The notes under the pieces: generated by a model
Seen by the model: only the letters and a program-made list of their open reading frames with translations
Databases searched by the model: none
What the model was told of the DNA's origin: nothing
In this document: positions 48,036-60,904 of the stretch, piece after piece
How the letters are laid out: the number at the start of each line of letters is the position of its first letter
Numbering within the stretch: the first letter of the stretch is position 1
Made by a program: the position numbers and the translations under genes
Assembly: GCF_047948215.1 (NCBI RefSeq)
Contig: NC_134457.1
Coordinates: 85,474,898 to 85,538,897, forward strand
DNA from: Lycorma delicatula
Lineage: Eukaryota > Arthropoda > Insecta > Hemiptera > Fulgoridae
Reading direction: 5' to 3'
DNA: 64,000 nucleotides

Positions 48036-49354
48036 TGTACAGGAGGATAGCTAGGAAGTCATCGTACACTCTAAATTTAGAATTAAAAATTTGTAATGAG
48101 TTATAAATGAAAAATATGATATAATATTGAATTATTTTATTTATTGACTTGATACATAGTCATCGAGTGGGACTGTGTGTTTGCCTTCATGTTGCACGCA
48201 CAGTTCTGTACGTCCCCACATCCACTGTGACATGCGGTGGAGCATTTAAATTTTTATGTTATGGAAGGCATCCCTCACAGTGCCACACAATTCTTCATTT
48301 ATGGTGTAGCGATGTGCAGATACGTGTGTCTTTAATAATTCCCCATAATGAATTGTTTGGTATGGTAAGATCAGAACTTCATGGTGGCCATGTTAACAGA
48401 GCTGGTGATGCTGGAATCCAACATCCTGGAAATTTTTCATTCAGAAACGCGTGGACTGATAGAGAAAAATATGCAGGTGCTCCATCCTGCTACAACAATC
48501 CATCTCTTAAAGCTGTGGTATTAACCAAGACTCCAACATCTCTAAATAAGTTTGTGCATTTGCTGCCTTATTAAAAAAATAAGGACCAAATAAATGATGA
48601 GCTGTCATTCCAGCCCATATCATGATGTGTGGTGGATTTCTTTCCAACTCTGTTGCGTAACAAGGATTTTCTTTTGCCCAAAATAACACATTTCTGGCAT
48701 GGAATTTGCAATAGATGCACATTCATTAGTAAAAATCATCTTTTCACAGTGCACTGCAGTGGGGAAGTTTTCTAGTAAAGCCCGGCAGGATGCAGCGTGA
48801 CATTCCATGTCCACATCTGACGGTTCATTGATGAACATCGGATGAAATCACCTAACTTTCAAGTCATTTTTCAAATGTACTTGCATTGACCATGATATAC
48901 GAAGTTCAGTTGATTGTTTACAAGTTAAATTCATTGGGGATTGTTCAGTGGAAACTACAATAGTAGCACATGTTTCTAACAGTGTTAACTACATCCACTT
49001 TGCGGCCTGTCTTTAACACTGCATAATTCAAATGCACTTCTTTCCCTTGCCAACATTGTTGCTTTATGTGGTGGTGGCTTATTAAAGCATTGCTGAAACA
49101 TATCACTAATTAGCTTCATTGTTTGATTCATATGTTGTCATTCATGAAGGTGTACCCATCTCACTAACCGCTCTTCAATGCTGTAACTACTCATGTTAGC
49201 CATTTTAGCACAACTGTCTTTTACTCATAGTGTATGATATAAAAAACTGTTGCCAACCAACCCTAATGAAAATACCGTATGTTGTAGACACATATCCTAA
49301 CTCATATATTTTGTTAACTATAGGGATATGGTGACTTCCTTCTCACACTGTATA
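48036..49354 (-). mobile_element. Tc1/IS630-like element with probable inverted ends
   Basis: The left end GTGTACAGGAGGATAGCTAGGAAGTCA (48035-48061, shown here as key words GTACAG and AGGAAGTCA) matches the complement of the right end (TGACTTCCTTCTCACACTGTAT at 49332-49353) with gaps. About 1.3 kb in total, enclosing one transposase relic. Exact ends and target duplication are uncertain. Confidence 0.65.
48141..49203 (-). pseudogene. IS630/Tc1-mariner-like transposase relic
   Basis: It starts MANMSSYSIEERLVRWVHLH (ATG complement at 49201-49203), like insect transposases with an MSxYSxEER start. A damaged helix-turn-helix region follows. Then HCEKMIFTNEC (about 48735-48760), where FTDE is expected, CKFHARNVLFWAKENP, PPHIMIWAGMTAHHLFGPYF and AQTYLEMLESWLIPQL. 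The HxDGAPAH region is lost, and after it come decayed W-G-IKTHVSAHRYTINEELCG and LCVQHEGKHTVPLDD before the stop at 48141-48143. A catalytic Asp-to-Asn change plus frameshifts make it inactive. Confidence 0.8.
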
Positions 49355-51219
49355 TCCTTTAAAGAATTGAATTTCCTTCTTACTAAGAAGATATGAGTTT
49401 AGATAGAACATCAACTAGGTTTCATTGACTGCCTTCTAATAAATTCTCGGCTCTGTGAGAAATTTGTTTTCCAAAACTGATCATAAAGCTTTGTCTTTAT
49501 TTTTATTAATTAAATAGTTTCTACATTTCTACTACTAGAAATCTGTTTAATTATCTTAAATTCAATTCACTGAATGAAAATTTATTGTACTAAAATAAAA
49601 AAGATTACGTTCAAAGCTATTTACATAAAATAAAATTAAGTATTAGATGTACAGTTCAGTCATCTTCAGTAGTTACCATAGTTTTGGTGAAATATAAGAT
49701 GAATCAAAATTGTACAATAATACTTTGGTAGCTGATTTGGGACATTTATAAAAAAAAAAAAGTCCTCATCAGTGGCTGTATTCCAGCAGTTAGCTCTTTT
49801 AGTTGCTTAAAAATGGAAATAAGTAATGGAAATGCTATGTTTTCAAGTATGCCCAGTAAAATATTTGCTTGTTAAAGGGAAAATGAAGCCAAATCATATG
49901 TCTGTCAATTTTAACACATGTGAAAACTAAGGAGTGAATTGGGTGGTTTTTATGTTTTTGATTTGTAAAATTGAATAAAATGGGTCCCAGAACTGTATCT
50001 CCAATAGTTTCCAAGAAATCTGTTGCAAAGTCCAAAAAATTAGAGTAAAAATCCCTTGTAGTAAAAATTACCTTTTAAATAACCTTGTCAATAAACAATA
50101 AAAATCTCTTAATAGATTTATTGACAATTCTGAAAAAGATTGATATACGTGTAGTTAACAGAAAACATGATTTCATGACTTGAGTATGTGACTTAATGGA
50201 TTCAATGGATATATTAATAAATATAAAAATTCAGTATACAAAATCTATTATAAAAAAAAGTATGAATAGATAGGTGATCGGTATTGATCGAAGTATTGAT
50301 GAGTTCATTGTTCTGACACCTGCACACGTGTTAAATTTATTTTCCGTATTTATTGGTCCAGTTACTCATTTTATACAAATTGCATATAATTCAGCGAATT
50401 AGATTGACAGATGTATGATTTCATAACTGTACATTTATTTTTAAAAGTTTTTAATTTTATGAAGGTATTATTTATATTATATAAATAGCTAGTTCAAAAT
50501 ATACATAAGGGCTAGGAGTTCAGAACTGTATCTAATAGCCTTTGAGAACATTCTTGATGCAAAATCCAAAAATTAAAAAATAAATTTTCATTTAGTTTTG
50601 TCATGAATTAATTTTGTTAAATTGACAATAAAAAATAAATATTTTCAATAAAAATTGGTGAGATTTTGAGAAAGGTGATGAAAATAAAGCCAGTAGAAAA
50701 TAAAACAAGTTTCTGGAATATGATTTAAATTCAAATCATAAATATCAAAATATCAAATTCATAATATCATTCAATTTTTAAACAAATAAAAATCTTCAGA
50801 TGCTAAAAAATTATCAAAACAAATTTAACTATATCTCAAAATATATAAAACCAAATAAAAAAAAATTTATATTAGTAACTTGTATCCATAAAACACATAT
50901 ACTACTGAAATATTTATTTATAATTAAAGTTACTAGCAACATAGATTCACAATAGTTGTTTTAAGTAGCCACAATTTTGTTGAATTCATCATGGTAAATC
51001 CGTGCTTTTTGAGTCTGTCAAGAAGCATGTTAATAGTATATATTAACTGTTAATAGTTGCTGCAGTCTTTATGATGCAATTTCTTAGTTCTTGTTATATG
51101 CCAATACTTTTAGAATAAACTGATGATGTTGTCCAACTCCAAAGAAAATATGATGGTATTATGATGGAATATGAAGGCAGTTTAATACATCATGGCATGA
51201 GGTTGGAAGGTGATTATTA
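49355..51219. other. Intron 7: nothing recognised
   Basis: AT-rich DNA. No coding similarity recognised. Confidence 0.55.
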
Positions 51220-51335
51220 TATTGCCATTTTATTAGTCGGTTTTGATTAATCCATCGACAACCGTGTGCACTATTTAAATAATCTGTAACAATACGAGAG
51301 ATGTGGGTTGGTGCACCCCCATACATAAACCACAT
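51220..51335 (-). pseudogene. Fragment of IS630-like transposase (DGAP region)
   Basis: Minus-strand reading MWFMYGGAPTHISRIVTDYL, then GCRWINQNRLIKWQ matches the segment around the second catalytic residue, normally FxxDGAPxH followed by RWIGRxGPxxWPPRSPD. The Asp is Gly here. The WPPRSPD part is lost. It resembles the family of the 48 kb element in type, but cannot be shown to be the same element. Confidence 0.65.
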
Positions 51336-51669
51336 TTTTAGTCTTATCTACAATTGGATTACTTTCCAGGGTTTAATCAGATTTTTTTTGTAGGAAAAAT
51401 AACTAAAAGTTTTTTTGGTAAGAAAAAAGGACTAATGAGATTACCACCATGAAGATCAAGCTACACATTGAACAAAAAGTTTGTTATAAATGCGATGTTT
51501 TAGTTTTACATGAGTTTTCCTCTGTCGAAGAGTAGGTATTTTAAAGTTACAATTCTATTTCTTGTAAGAGATATACAGTGAAATGAGTTCCCCTCATGTT
51601 CTTTGTTCATGTAAGAAATACAATAGAATTTTGGCAAGTTGATAATAAGAATTACAGTAGGTTGCCATT

Positions 51670-52130
51670 CAGATAAATGAAAAATTGAAATTAGGATACT
51701 GTCCTTTGCTGTTAGACATGAACGTTTTTGTGAAGTTAGTAGAAAAATGTTGCTTCCAATTGATGAAACCTATTGATCCGAGTGTTGTTTGGTTTGAATA
51801 CAACAATAAAACTTTAATCAAGTTTCTTTCTCCTAATTTCACAGCCATTCTACAACTGACAGACCATGGTATAATTCATAAATGAAAAAAATAAGCATGG
51901 GAAACAGGCTCTACGATATTTTATTTCTTGTCAACAGGATAAAGAAAGCGTACTTGAATTTCAAAAAATCTAAAGGTGGAAGATTGCTATATATTACTGA
52001 ATCATGGAGAAGTATTATGAAGAATTGGAGAAAGGATGGAATAAACTATTGTCTAGTTAGTTAAGGTAGACGTGAAAATGTCGAGGATGAAAATATAGGA
52101 GAAGAATTTGCAGTTTGTTGAATCAGTTAT
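51670..52130 (+). pseudogene. Tigger/pogo transposase fragment
   Basis: Two plus-strand frames give LGYCPLLLDMNVFVKL (LLLDN-like strand expected), KFLSPNFTAILQLTDHGIIH (matching FLPPNxTxLIQPMDQGVI), KMKKIS, then KKAYLNF and ITESWRSIMKNW. This order fits the C-terminal half of a DDE_1 pogo/Tigger catalytic domain. It is a second, unrelated copy relative to the 4-5 kb relic, in opposite orientation. Frame shift at about 51882. Confidence 0.7.
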
Positions 52131-55100
52131 AGATAGTTTGATAAAAACAAATTTATCTAAATTCATTCAATTTGTGATGAGATTGTAAGCATTGTTACAG
52201 CTGATAATGATGGAAGTTTGAAATAATGATGATAACTACTAACTCTAAGTTCATATAATTCATTCAAAACTACGATGTGTTAGTCTGGAAAATGCAATTC
52301 AACTTATGTTCCCTTTTAAAGATATCCAAAGATCTCCTACCAAAACATTTTATCAGCATTAGTACGAAGGAAGATTGGTTGTTATTTTAATTAATAAACT
52401 GGTTTCATTGCAAAACTTTGCCTATAATGTGTGAGAAAAACTCTTGATGTTTTTGTAAAATAAAATACTTATATTTTATTTTTACTATCTTACATAAGCT
52501 AGATGTAAAAATAGGCTTATTTGTATAAAAACTGTAATTTATTTATAACCTTACAATATGTTTTTTTTTGTAAATATTATTTGTTTATTTAGTACAACTT
52601 TGACCCTAATACAAAATGTGGTATATTTTTAATTACGTACTACGTGTTAATTATGTATTTCGGATTACCTTTAATAATCTGAACCACTCCTTGTCCTGAT
52701 TAGTCTTGCTACCAAGGCTTTATTTGGATGGTCATTGGGAACCAAATTGGTGCTACATGATGGATGTGGAAAATGATAAAATTTCTGTTTTTCAAGAACA
52801 TGTTTGTTGAGAAGTGTAGTTTTATCGTTATCGATTTCCATACTCCACTCACAGTTTTGCCTCTAGGTGTTTGACTATTTGAAGGACTCTTTATATTGAA
52901 AAGAATTTGTATCCCCCCCCATCTTCCAGGTAATTGGTGAATGAGTTTTAAATCCCAAAAACAATCAAAAGAATCTGCGTGGTTGAATGATGTATTTTGA
53001 ATTCTTTGGCTGAGGGAATAATAATTTATATGATCTATTCCATCCTCTCATCTTCTTTTCTTGAGTTGTAATGGGGAATTCAATTCTCATTATGTGTCAT
53101 AATTTTGAAAAGGAATCATTTTTTTTCTTCATTATATGAATTCAAGAGTTGTCAACAGCACTTGATTATTCTCTTTTGTTTTTCTTTTGAACAACATACA
53201 CGCTATCCATTGAACACAAATCCTTTGATGATTACAGAATTTATTAGTATGACCATTTTGTTTTATTCTTTATCTGTATTACGACAATCTTATTTAATTA
53301 GTTTATCAACTTTAATTTTCTAGGGTTATTTTTAACTGATATTCCTACTTAGCCGAGTTTATATTTACAAAATTTTATTTAATAAAATATAAATACTTTG
53401 GGCAGCAATTTCTTTGTGGTAAACAGTTTGTAAGTAACACTTTACTTTTAAGTTACACTTGCATATTACTTTTCAATTCACTGTTTCAATTTTTTTTTAT
53501 ATTATAATTAGAAATAGTAAAACAAAACATCTAACTTTAGTATATTAAAAGTTGTTTTTAAAATTATATTTATTCTTATCTATATCTAATGTACTCTTAT
53601 TTTTCTTCTTCAATATCTCACTTCAATATTCTCACTCACGTGAAAATGCTAATATAGATATCTCTTTTACATTTATTATGTTCCTTAGCCATCTCCTCTG
53701 TGTCATTTCCTGCTAAACTTTCATACAGTTTATGTTTATACAAAATAATTATTGTAATAAATCTTATTGTCAACCACATAATGTAATTTTTGTTAACTTA
53801 TTTTAATTATTGAATTTATTGATTTCTTCCCAAAGATTGTATGTTTTTTAATGTTTTAATTTTTATGTCTACATCAATTTAATACTGATTTTAAAACATT
53901 ATTTGACATGGTCTCAAAATGATTACTAATTCTAAATCTAAAAATATAATCTAACTCCATGTTGTACTATAGTAATTAAATGTTGAACAAATATTGTGGA
54001 AAAAGGTTAATTGTGTGAACTAGTATTGTGTTATAAAGTATAATACATTAACTTGACTGTATTTTTGTATTTTACAATTCCTGTAATTTTAAACACCCAG
54101 GAATTTTGAAAATTTTAGTGATGTTACTGGCAAGGTTTTGTTTAGTTCATTGTTCATAGTTCAACTTTGTTTAGTTCATTGTATTATGTAATTCCTTCTT
54201 TGAAGGTAAATTTTTGTGGAGTAGAGAAAATGTTTGTTAGAAAATGATGTTAAAACTTAATCTCCTAATATCTACAGAAATCTTTTTTGATGTAATGCCT
54301 GTTTCTACTGCAAAATTTGTTGTTTATTCTATAAATGGTTAACTAAACATTTATGAATATTTTAACCCATCAGTTGGATGAATTGTTATTGTCTGCTGTG
54401 TAGATTACTTAATTTTACTGTTGTTAATTGCTGTAAAACCTTAGTTCAAATTCAATTGAATGCTTTTTTTGGATTGAATTTTACAGCCATTAGAGACTAA
54501 TATCTACTTCAGAGTGCTATAAAACTTCACCTAGTGTTTTTTAATGTCAGTGATTTTCAGGAGTGGGTTTATTTAAATAATCTCGTGTTTTACCATTACA
54601 GCACTCTTCACTTTTCAAGATACTGTTTTCTGAAACATTTCAGTTACTGTAGAATCAGCTCAGTAAGGTGTTGTTGTAAGGTGATTTTATTTTTCAAATC
54701 TTAAAAACATGTTTTTAGTTCTCAAAAACGGATTGCTTTTAGATAACCAAACCTTTATTTCATGTCAGATCACTCACAATCTTTTGATTATGGCACCTTT
54801 AATCTCAAGAATTTGTCATGGTTCTGTCCTACATTATATTTTCTCTGAATATTCCAACACAGCAACTCATATTTCAAATTCTGTAACTTATCCCATTATT
54901 GATCAAACAAATTTAACTTCATAAGTTAAGTTTCATCAGTATATAAGTGACTGATAATCTAACTTGACCATGTTTTCCTTTATTATTTTTATCTGAAAAT
55001 ACGCATTGACTGAAGGTATTTGTTTAGTAGAGGTGTAGACTTATGAGACTAGGGTAGAGGACTAGAAAGCTTACAATTTCAGGAAATGTTTTTATTATTC

Positions 55101-57042
55101 ATCAGCTTCAAAAATCTACTCTTTTTCTAGGTTTTCTCAAAAGTCTTGTCTGTGTTTTTATTAGTACATAAGTAATTCATGATCTTGTATTCATTGCTTT
55201 TGATAAATGTGACATTGGTTTTGCCAAATATTTCTCAGGAAGAAATAATGTTTTTTTCATTCCATGGGTTGTAGATTTTAATTAACTCATAAAAACGTAT
55301 TGGGCTTCATGAATTAATTTGATCAAGCACATTTAGTAAATCAGTTATAATATATTTTGGTATATTTGTATGATTAAATAAATTGAATATTTCCTAGGAA
55401 TTTTTTCCTCAAATAATTTTTCTTTTTAGTTTTCTTCCTGTTCTTCCATTGCATAGTGATTTAATTACAGAATAGTAATTGAAGAGGGATTGATTACACT
55501 ATTATAAAACTATACCTTCATCCTGGAAATTATTTTAGAACAAATACATTTTAATATGAACCTTTGTTCAAGGTAGACTTCAACTTAGTTACTTACTTTT
55601 ATCTTGATATACAATTTAAAGTAATTCTATAATGATAGAAAGCTAATTTAATATATTCTTCTGGAATCATCTACAGCTATGTGTTAAAGTCTAATTAATC
55701 AACAGAAAACTCTCGTAGGTGTAGTATAAGCTTGCAAATTATATTAGATATGAAAATTACATTAGTGGGATCATATGTTATACATTTTGATTAAATATTT
55801 GATGAATTCATAGCTACGATGGCTTATTGCAGCCTAATCATTTCTAAAACCACATCATAATCTATAAATAAAATGCTGAATTCACAAAAGTTTTGCTTAA
55901 GTACAAATTTATGGTGATTTCAACAAAATTATAACAGTTCATATATATTTTTTTGAATTCCCAAATGAACCAAATGTTGTGGTTGATTCACATTTTTTCC
56001 TGCTTCATATCTCGTAAACAATGATTAAAATAATGTTTGTGCCTGTGTTGTTGCTCAAATGTTAAGATGTTACAAAAAGGATTGCATTAAGATTCTGTTT
56101 GAAATGTCCAGTTTGATTTGTTATGTTGATCACTTTTCTTATTTTTTAAAAGATTCCCGTTTACCTTTAAAATGTTTATACAAGTTGTATGTTACTGCTT
56201 GTGGATTATATATCCATGTATAATACACAAAAAAATGAATTTTTGTGTGTTCTGTTCTGAGTTTAGACTCTTGATAAATGCTGAAGAGAATTTAATGAAA
56301 CTGCACTTGACATTGTTTAACTTTGTAACTGGTTTATTAAAAATGTGTTGTTGTTTAAGTGCTGTGGTTTTAGCTGTTATCTATTTACATTAAAAATCTG
56401 GGAAGTTTTTACTTATACTTATACTTTTTTAAGATTAAATACAGTAGATACAATGTAAATACAATATTTTTTATTTTATTTGATGCTACTTTTTTGTTGC
56501 ATTCTGTAACACAAAAATTACAGTAAATGTATCATGTAAATACGATGTTAATTTTTTGTTATTTTTTCCCCCTCTGTTTATGTTCATGTACACTTATACT
56601 TTATCTGTAAATAAGCTTTTAAATTGTGTTTTTTTTCTATTCCTTTGCTGTAATTCCATGTTTAATTAATAAAAATTAATTTAAGTACATACCATTAAAT
56701 ATTGCAATACTGTTATTTTACATAATTAACATAATTATAATTATGTTAACATAATAACATAATTGTTAAAACCAGATCAAGAAGTGTAATAGTCAGTGTA
56801 ATGTAATCTACATCACTGTTTAATTTTACCTATATAAGTCTTATAACAGTTCTTTAAAACTTTAAAAATGAATGGCAGTGTTGCTGCAATTTCATCATGA
56901 ATGTCAGTAACATGATTCTACATGGAAGATCATCTTTTGTTTCATTTATTTTATCTTTCTCATAAAGCTATATTGTAATTCTCATTACTATAATTTGAAC
57001 ATTATAATAAAATGAAATGCTAAACATTAAAACCGAGTATAC
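52131..57042. other. Intron 7: nothing recognised
   Basis: AT-rich sequence. Stretches near 52680-52940 and 54420-55000 are a little more complex but give no family I can name. A C8 run is at about 52913-52920. Confidence 0.5.
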
Positions 57043-57715
57043 TGTAACAAGACCGGTATAAAGACCTGAGTAATGGATTCCTGCCAATTATGAAGAAAGT
57101 AGTATAAAGTATTAATGGAAGGAATCCAGAATGGAAGTAAAAGGAATCCTTTTTATAAGGCTAACAGGTCCATTTAGTAATTGTTCTTTGTAATACTGCC
57201 TGCTGACACACCTATAACAAATGTTCCATGAGAAGAATTACCAGACTAGAGTAGGAATTCATGGTTAAACGTAAGGACTCAGACAATGATTCTCATGCTT
57301 CAACTTGGGTATGCAGGTCAAGAGGATAGGAGTATAAATACTCCAGGAAGATCTGTTTTGAAGAGGTGAGTATAAGAATATGAGTCTGATGCAATAAGAC
57401 GACGTTAATGTGTAGTACTACAGGGTGCAGATTAGTGTTCGATGTGATGTAAGCATTCCAGTGTGGACAGTGGGATAATTCAGGAGGTTGTTTGGTGAGT
57501 TACTATAGACAGTTAGTGAAAGGAGTAAAGTATTAATTTCATTCTTGAAATTATAAATGAACTTTAGAATAATATTGTCTTAAAGGTGTAAATGTTAGTG
57601 GTCATTATAGTGTGTTTTGTCAATGGGACTGAATTCTGGATTTTATGATTGATTACCTTTAAATAAATCCTGTCGACTTAAAATTCTGTTTTGTATGTAA
57701 TTTATTGACATTTAT
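57043..57715 (+). repeat. Possible solo LTR or retroposon with TATA and poly(A) signals
   Basis: A more GC-rich block beginning TGTAACAAGACCGG. TATAAATA lies at 57333-57340 and AATAAA at 57662-57667, followed by TGT-rich DNA and TTATTATT simple repeats. The order resembles the U3-R-U5 layout of an LTR, but I see no second copy, no target duplication and no firm 3' CA end. No open frame. Confidence 0.35.
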
Positions 57716-58194
57716 TATTATTGTGGCTATTATACACTATTATTATTATTTTTTTATTATTATTATGGTTATTGCATAATTTATAAGATAGTTGTTTATT
57801 AACAGTAAATACCTACTACTTTCAAAAATGGAACAAAACAATATATTTGAGTCATGAAAAGGTTATATTATGTTTGTAGAATGAAAGAAAATCAGGAAAC
57901 ACCAGTTAATTGTATTTCATCATTTGAGGTTTTTAAAAAAGAAATTTTGAGTTTTTATAATACAGAAATGTATCTTTAGAGTGTTGTTTGGCAGTCATAG
58001 GTACGAATCATGTATGCTGATATTTTGTAAATTAAAAATATTAACTTCTCTATATCTGTATTTATAATGTGCAGCCATTACTATTAAAGATATGCAGTAG
58101 TTTATTTATAAGAAATAATTATACTACCTCTATGAAATTGAACTGCATAAGTATTATGTAGATTTCATAAGAAAGCTACCTGTTGCAATAGGTA
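57716..58194. other. Simple ATT repeats and plain intron
   Basis: Two short (ATT)n arrays at about 57712-57775, then unremarkable AT-rich DNA. Confidence 0.6.
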
Positions 58195-58690
58195 CCATGA
58201 TTCGACTTCTGGAAAATTTCAAATATCTTCGCGTTTCACATCCCCCAGGCTCCAAAACCACTGTCAGTCCAAAAAGTTTATATATATGCTTTCTTGTGAA
58301 CAAGATAACTGCCATAATTTTGTACCAGTTACTTTCAAATTGATAGATAAAATATAATGACTAAAAATCTCAGTCAAGTTCATTAATGGACAAAATCTGA
58401 CCATTGGGGGGGGGGGGGGGCTTTTTTGAAAAAAAAAACAAAATATCACTATAACTTTCTTATTAAGTAAAATATTGAATATGTTTAAAAATTAACACTA
58501 TTCTTTGGATAAGGGCCAATGGGTGAAAAAATGGGGTTTCAAGGACAAAAAAAAATCATAGCTCCTGTAATAGGCTCAGGATCGAATCTGTTTAAAGTGA
58601 TCATTAGTCCTCTAAATGTTACCTAAAAATTTTGTCTGAAACAATTTGATATGACCAACACTTACAGCAGTGGATGACCAAAATATTGTT
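58195..58690 (+). repeat. Non-coding interspersed repeat with G15 run
   Basis: Phrases such as GATTCGACTTCTGGAAAATT, CACATCCCCCAGG and, after the G15 run (58406-58420), CAGGATCGAATCTGTTTAAA look like parts of a dispersed non-coding repeat rather than intron. Family not established; one copy in the window. Confidence 0.4.
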
Positions 58691-58896
58691 GGAATTGTAA
58701 GAAGAAGAGGCTTTCATATGTGAAACTTGTTTACCTGTGAAACCATTGTTGTATTGATTGAATTTGAAGTGTGAACATGTTTAAACTGCCGTGACTTAGT
58801 ACTGTGTATATTTTAATTTTTGCAAGTGACAATATTTTATTGCCAAGAAGTGTGATTTTTCTGTGTTATCCTTGCTTAATGTGAAAGTGTGTAAGT

Positions 58897-59058
58897 ATGC
58901 CTAGACTTAAGAAGAAAAGTTACCAACAACAAAAAAACTCCAAACAGATGAGACAGTATTTGGCGAGGGAACATGAGGACATAATAAAAACAATTCGAGC
59001 CCCAGTTGTCAGAAGGGGACTCGTCTTCAGCAGGTCCAAGGAAAACCAGCAGAAATAG
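58897..59058 (+). pseudogene. Short basic open frame, 53 residues
   Basis: ATG at 58897 opens MPRLKKKSYQQQKNSKQMRQ and runs to a stop at 59056-59058, rich in Lys, Arg and Gln. It lies in a locally GC-richer block starting about 58690. Similar short MPR-K starts occur on transposon proteins, but no domain is recognisable. It may be the N-terminus of a degraded element; a host microprotein cannot be excluded. Confidence 0.25.
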
Positions 59059-59908
59059 CTTAGGACATGGGCAAAGTACGCTATTCAACATGAGCATTGA
59101 ATGTAATGTAGGCCTATTGTATTTTCAAATCATCTTCTCAACATCACTGTTGTTACATTTATATATGTTTTTAAATAACATTTTTTGAAAACATTTTCTT
59201 TTTTTTATCAATACCAAGAGGCAAACCTAGAATCTTCCACTAATCCTCAAATAGGTGTGTTGTCAAGCAGTTCAGGAAAAATCATATGGAAGTCTTTATA
59301 AATTTAGCAATAGTTTGTCTAATGAGAAAATGTAGTATCCATAAAACATGGAAAGTAATGCTTGATACAAGCTCATACAATCTGAGTTCCCCTACCCCTA
59401 TTTTTCCCTGGGTGAAACCATTTTCCGGTGTGCTGAAAGGGATTTTTTCTTGTAATTGAACACTCAACAGTACTTAAAAGTTTATGAGAAAGTGTCTTCT
59501 GATACTATTTTTAATACGTTAATGAACCATTTAAAAGATATTCCCACCAATTTATTTAAAATAAAGTAAAAAGATTTTGTCCTACAAAAAACATATTACT
59601 CTGTTTATTAGGTTTTAAATTATCATAAATAAAAGTTTATGATAATAGAGAATAAAAATGAAAATAATTATTATATAATAATAATAATGTAATAGCTTTA
59701 TTGTAGATATAATATGATTATGCTAATAAGTTAACTAATAAGTAAACTAATAATAATACATTTACACTTTTATTTTTTTACCTACTTACTAATAAGACAT
59801 CAATGCATGGACAAGTCATATGAAATTAAAAAACAAAAATCTCTCTTCTTTACAAATGTGAAATTAACATGGAACTAATTGTTCCATGATGTGATGTTAG
59901 CAGATCAC
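59059..59908. other. Intron 7: nothing recognised
   Basis: AT-rich DNA with an ATAATAATAATAATG-type stretch near 59670-59695. No gene seen. Confidence 0.55.
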
Positions 59909-60220
59909 AGTATTTTCAACTTACCCATCAGGTTGGTCTGTGGTAAACGCGCCTTCCCAAATCAGCTGATTTGGAAGTCGAGAGTTCCAGCGTTCAAGTC
60001 CTAGTAAAGCCAGCTATTTTTACACGGACTTGACCGGTGTTCTTTGGTGGTTGGGTTTCAATTAACCACACATCTCAGGTATGGTCAAACTGAGAATGTA
60101 CAAGACTACACTTCATTCACACTCATACATATCATCCTCATTCATCCTCTGAAGTATTATCTAAACGGTAGTTACCGGAGGCTAAACAGGAAAAAGAAAG
60201 AAAGAAAGTATTTTCAACTT
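59909..60220 (+). mobile_element. tRNA-related SINE copy 2 with 14-bp target duplication
   Basis: The body (59923-60206, 284 bp) is flanked by AGTATTTTCAACTT at 59909-59922 and 60207-60220. A box TTGGTCTGTGG (59933-59943), palindrome CCAAATCAGCTGATTTGG (59957-59974), B box GTTCAAGTCC (59992-60001), then ACCGGTGTTCTTTGGTGG and an (AAAG)n tail. It aligns along its length with copy 1, with an internal deletion near 60020 and an insertion near 60010. Confidence 0.93.
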
Positions 60221-60904
60221 GCCTTCTGTTTCAGTCAGATAAGGTTGGAGTGTAATGTTTACAAGATGTGCATGCACAAATTCAGATTCAAGTTACAAGG
60301 TGCATTTAATTGAAACCTGTTGACAAAATATATCTGTTACATAATAATACAAATCCAGATAAAAGTAATTGTAATTACTTTATTTTCAACCATAAATTTG
60401 CAACATCACAGAACTTTAACAATTATGTTTAGTCATTTATTTTGAACCATCTTATTCTATAATGGAAGTAGATTATTAATTTTTCTTTATTTCAATGTTA
60501 TTACCTTGTTGGTTAGTTTTTCCATGGAGTAACTCTTTTTTTAAAAGATAATGTAACAACTAAGCTATAGATAAATAATTAATCTATAAATACAAGAACA
60601 ATTGTGCCACTTATTTAACTGAAAATAGTTGCTTGGTAGTTTACAAGTGAATGTAACATATTGTAGAATTTGTATTAGATAAATACCATTTCAGTTTTAG
60701 AAACAGCATGGTTACAGAAGCTGTTATTTTCCTCAAATATATTTTAGAATACAAGCTTAAAAAAAATTAAAGGTGCCTACAAAATATACAAAACAAGTTA
60801 AGAAAATTTTGTTCAAAATTTTAAAACTGTCATTTTGTAATGTCATTTTTTAAAATATAACTTTATGTAGTACAATTAAGTAAAAAAAAAAAAAAAGAAA
60901 AGAA
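60221..60904. other. Intron 7: nothing recognised
   Basis: AT-rich DNA ending in a poly(A)/AAAAG stretch at about 60880-60910. Confidence 0.55.

Noticed and set aside
54420..55000. Minus-strand decayed frame as a transposase
   Set aside because: No catalytic or structural motif could be recognised in any frame.
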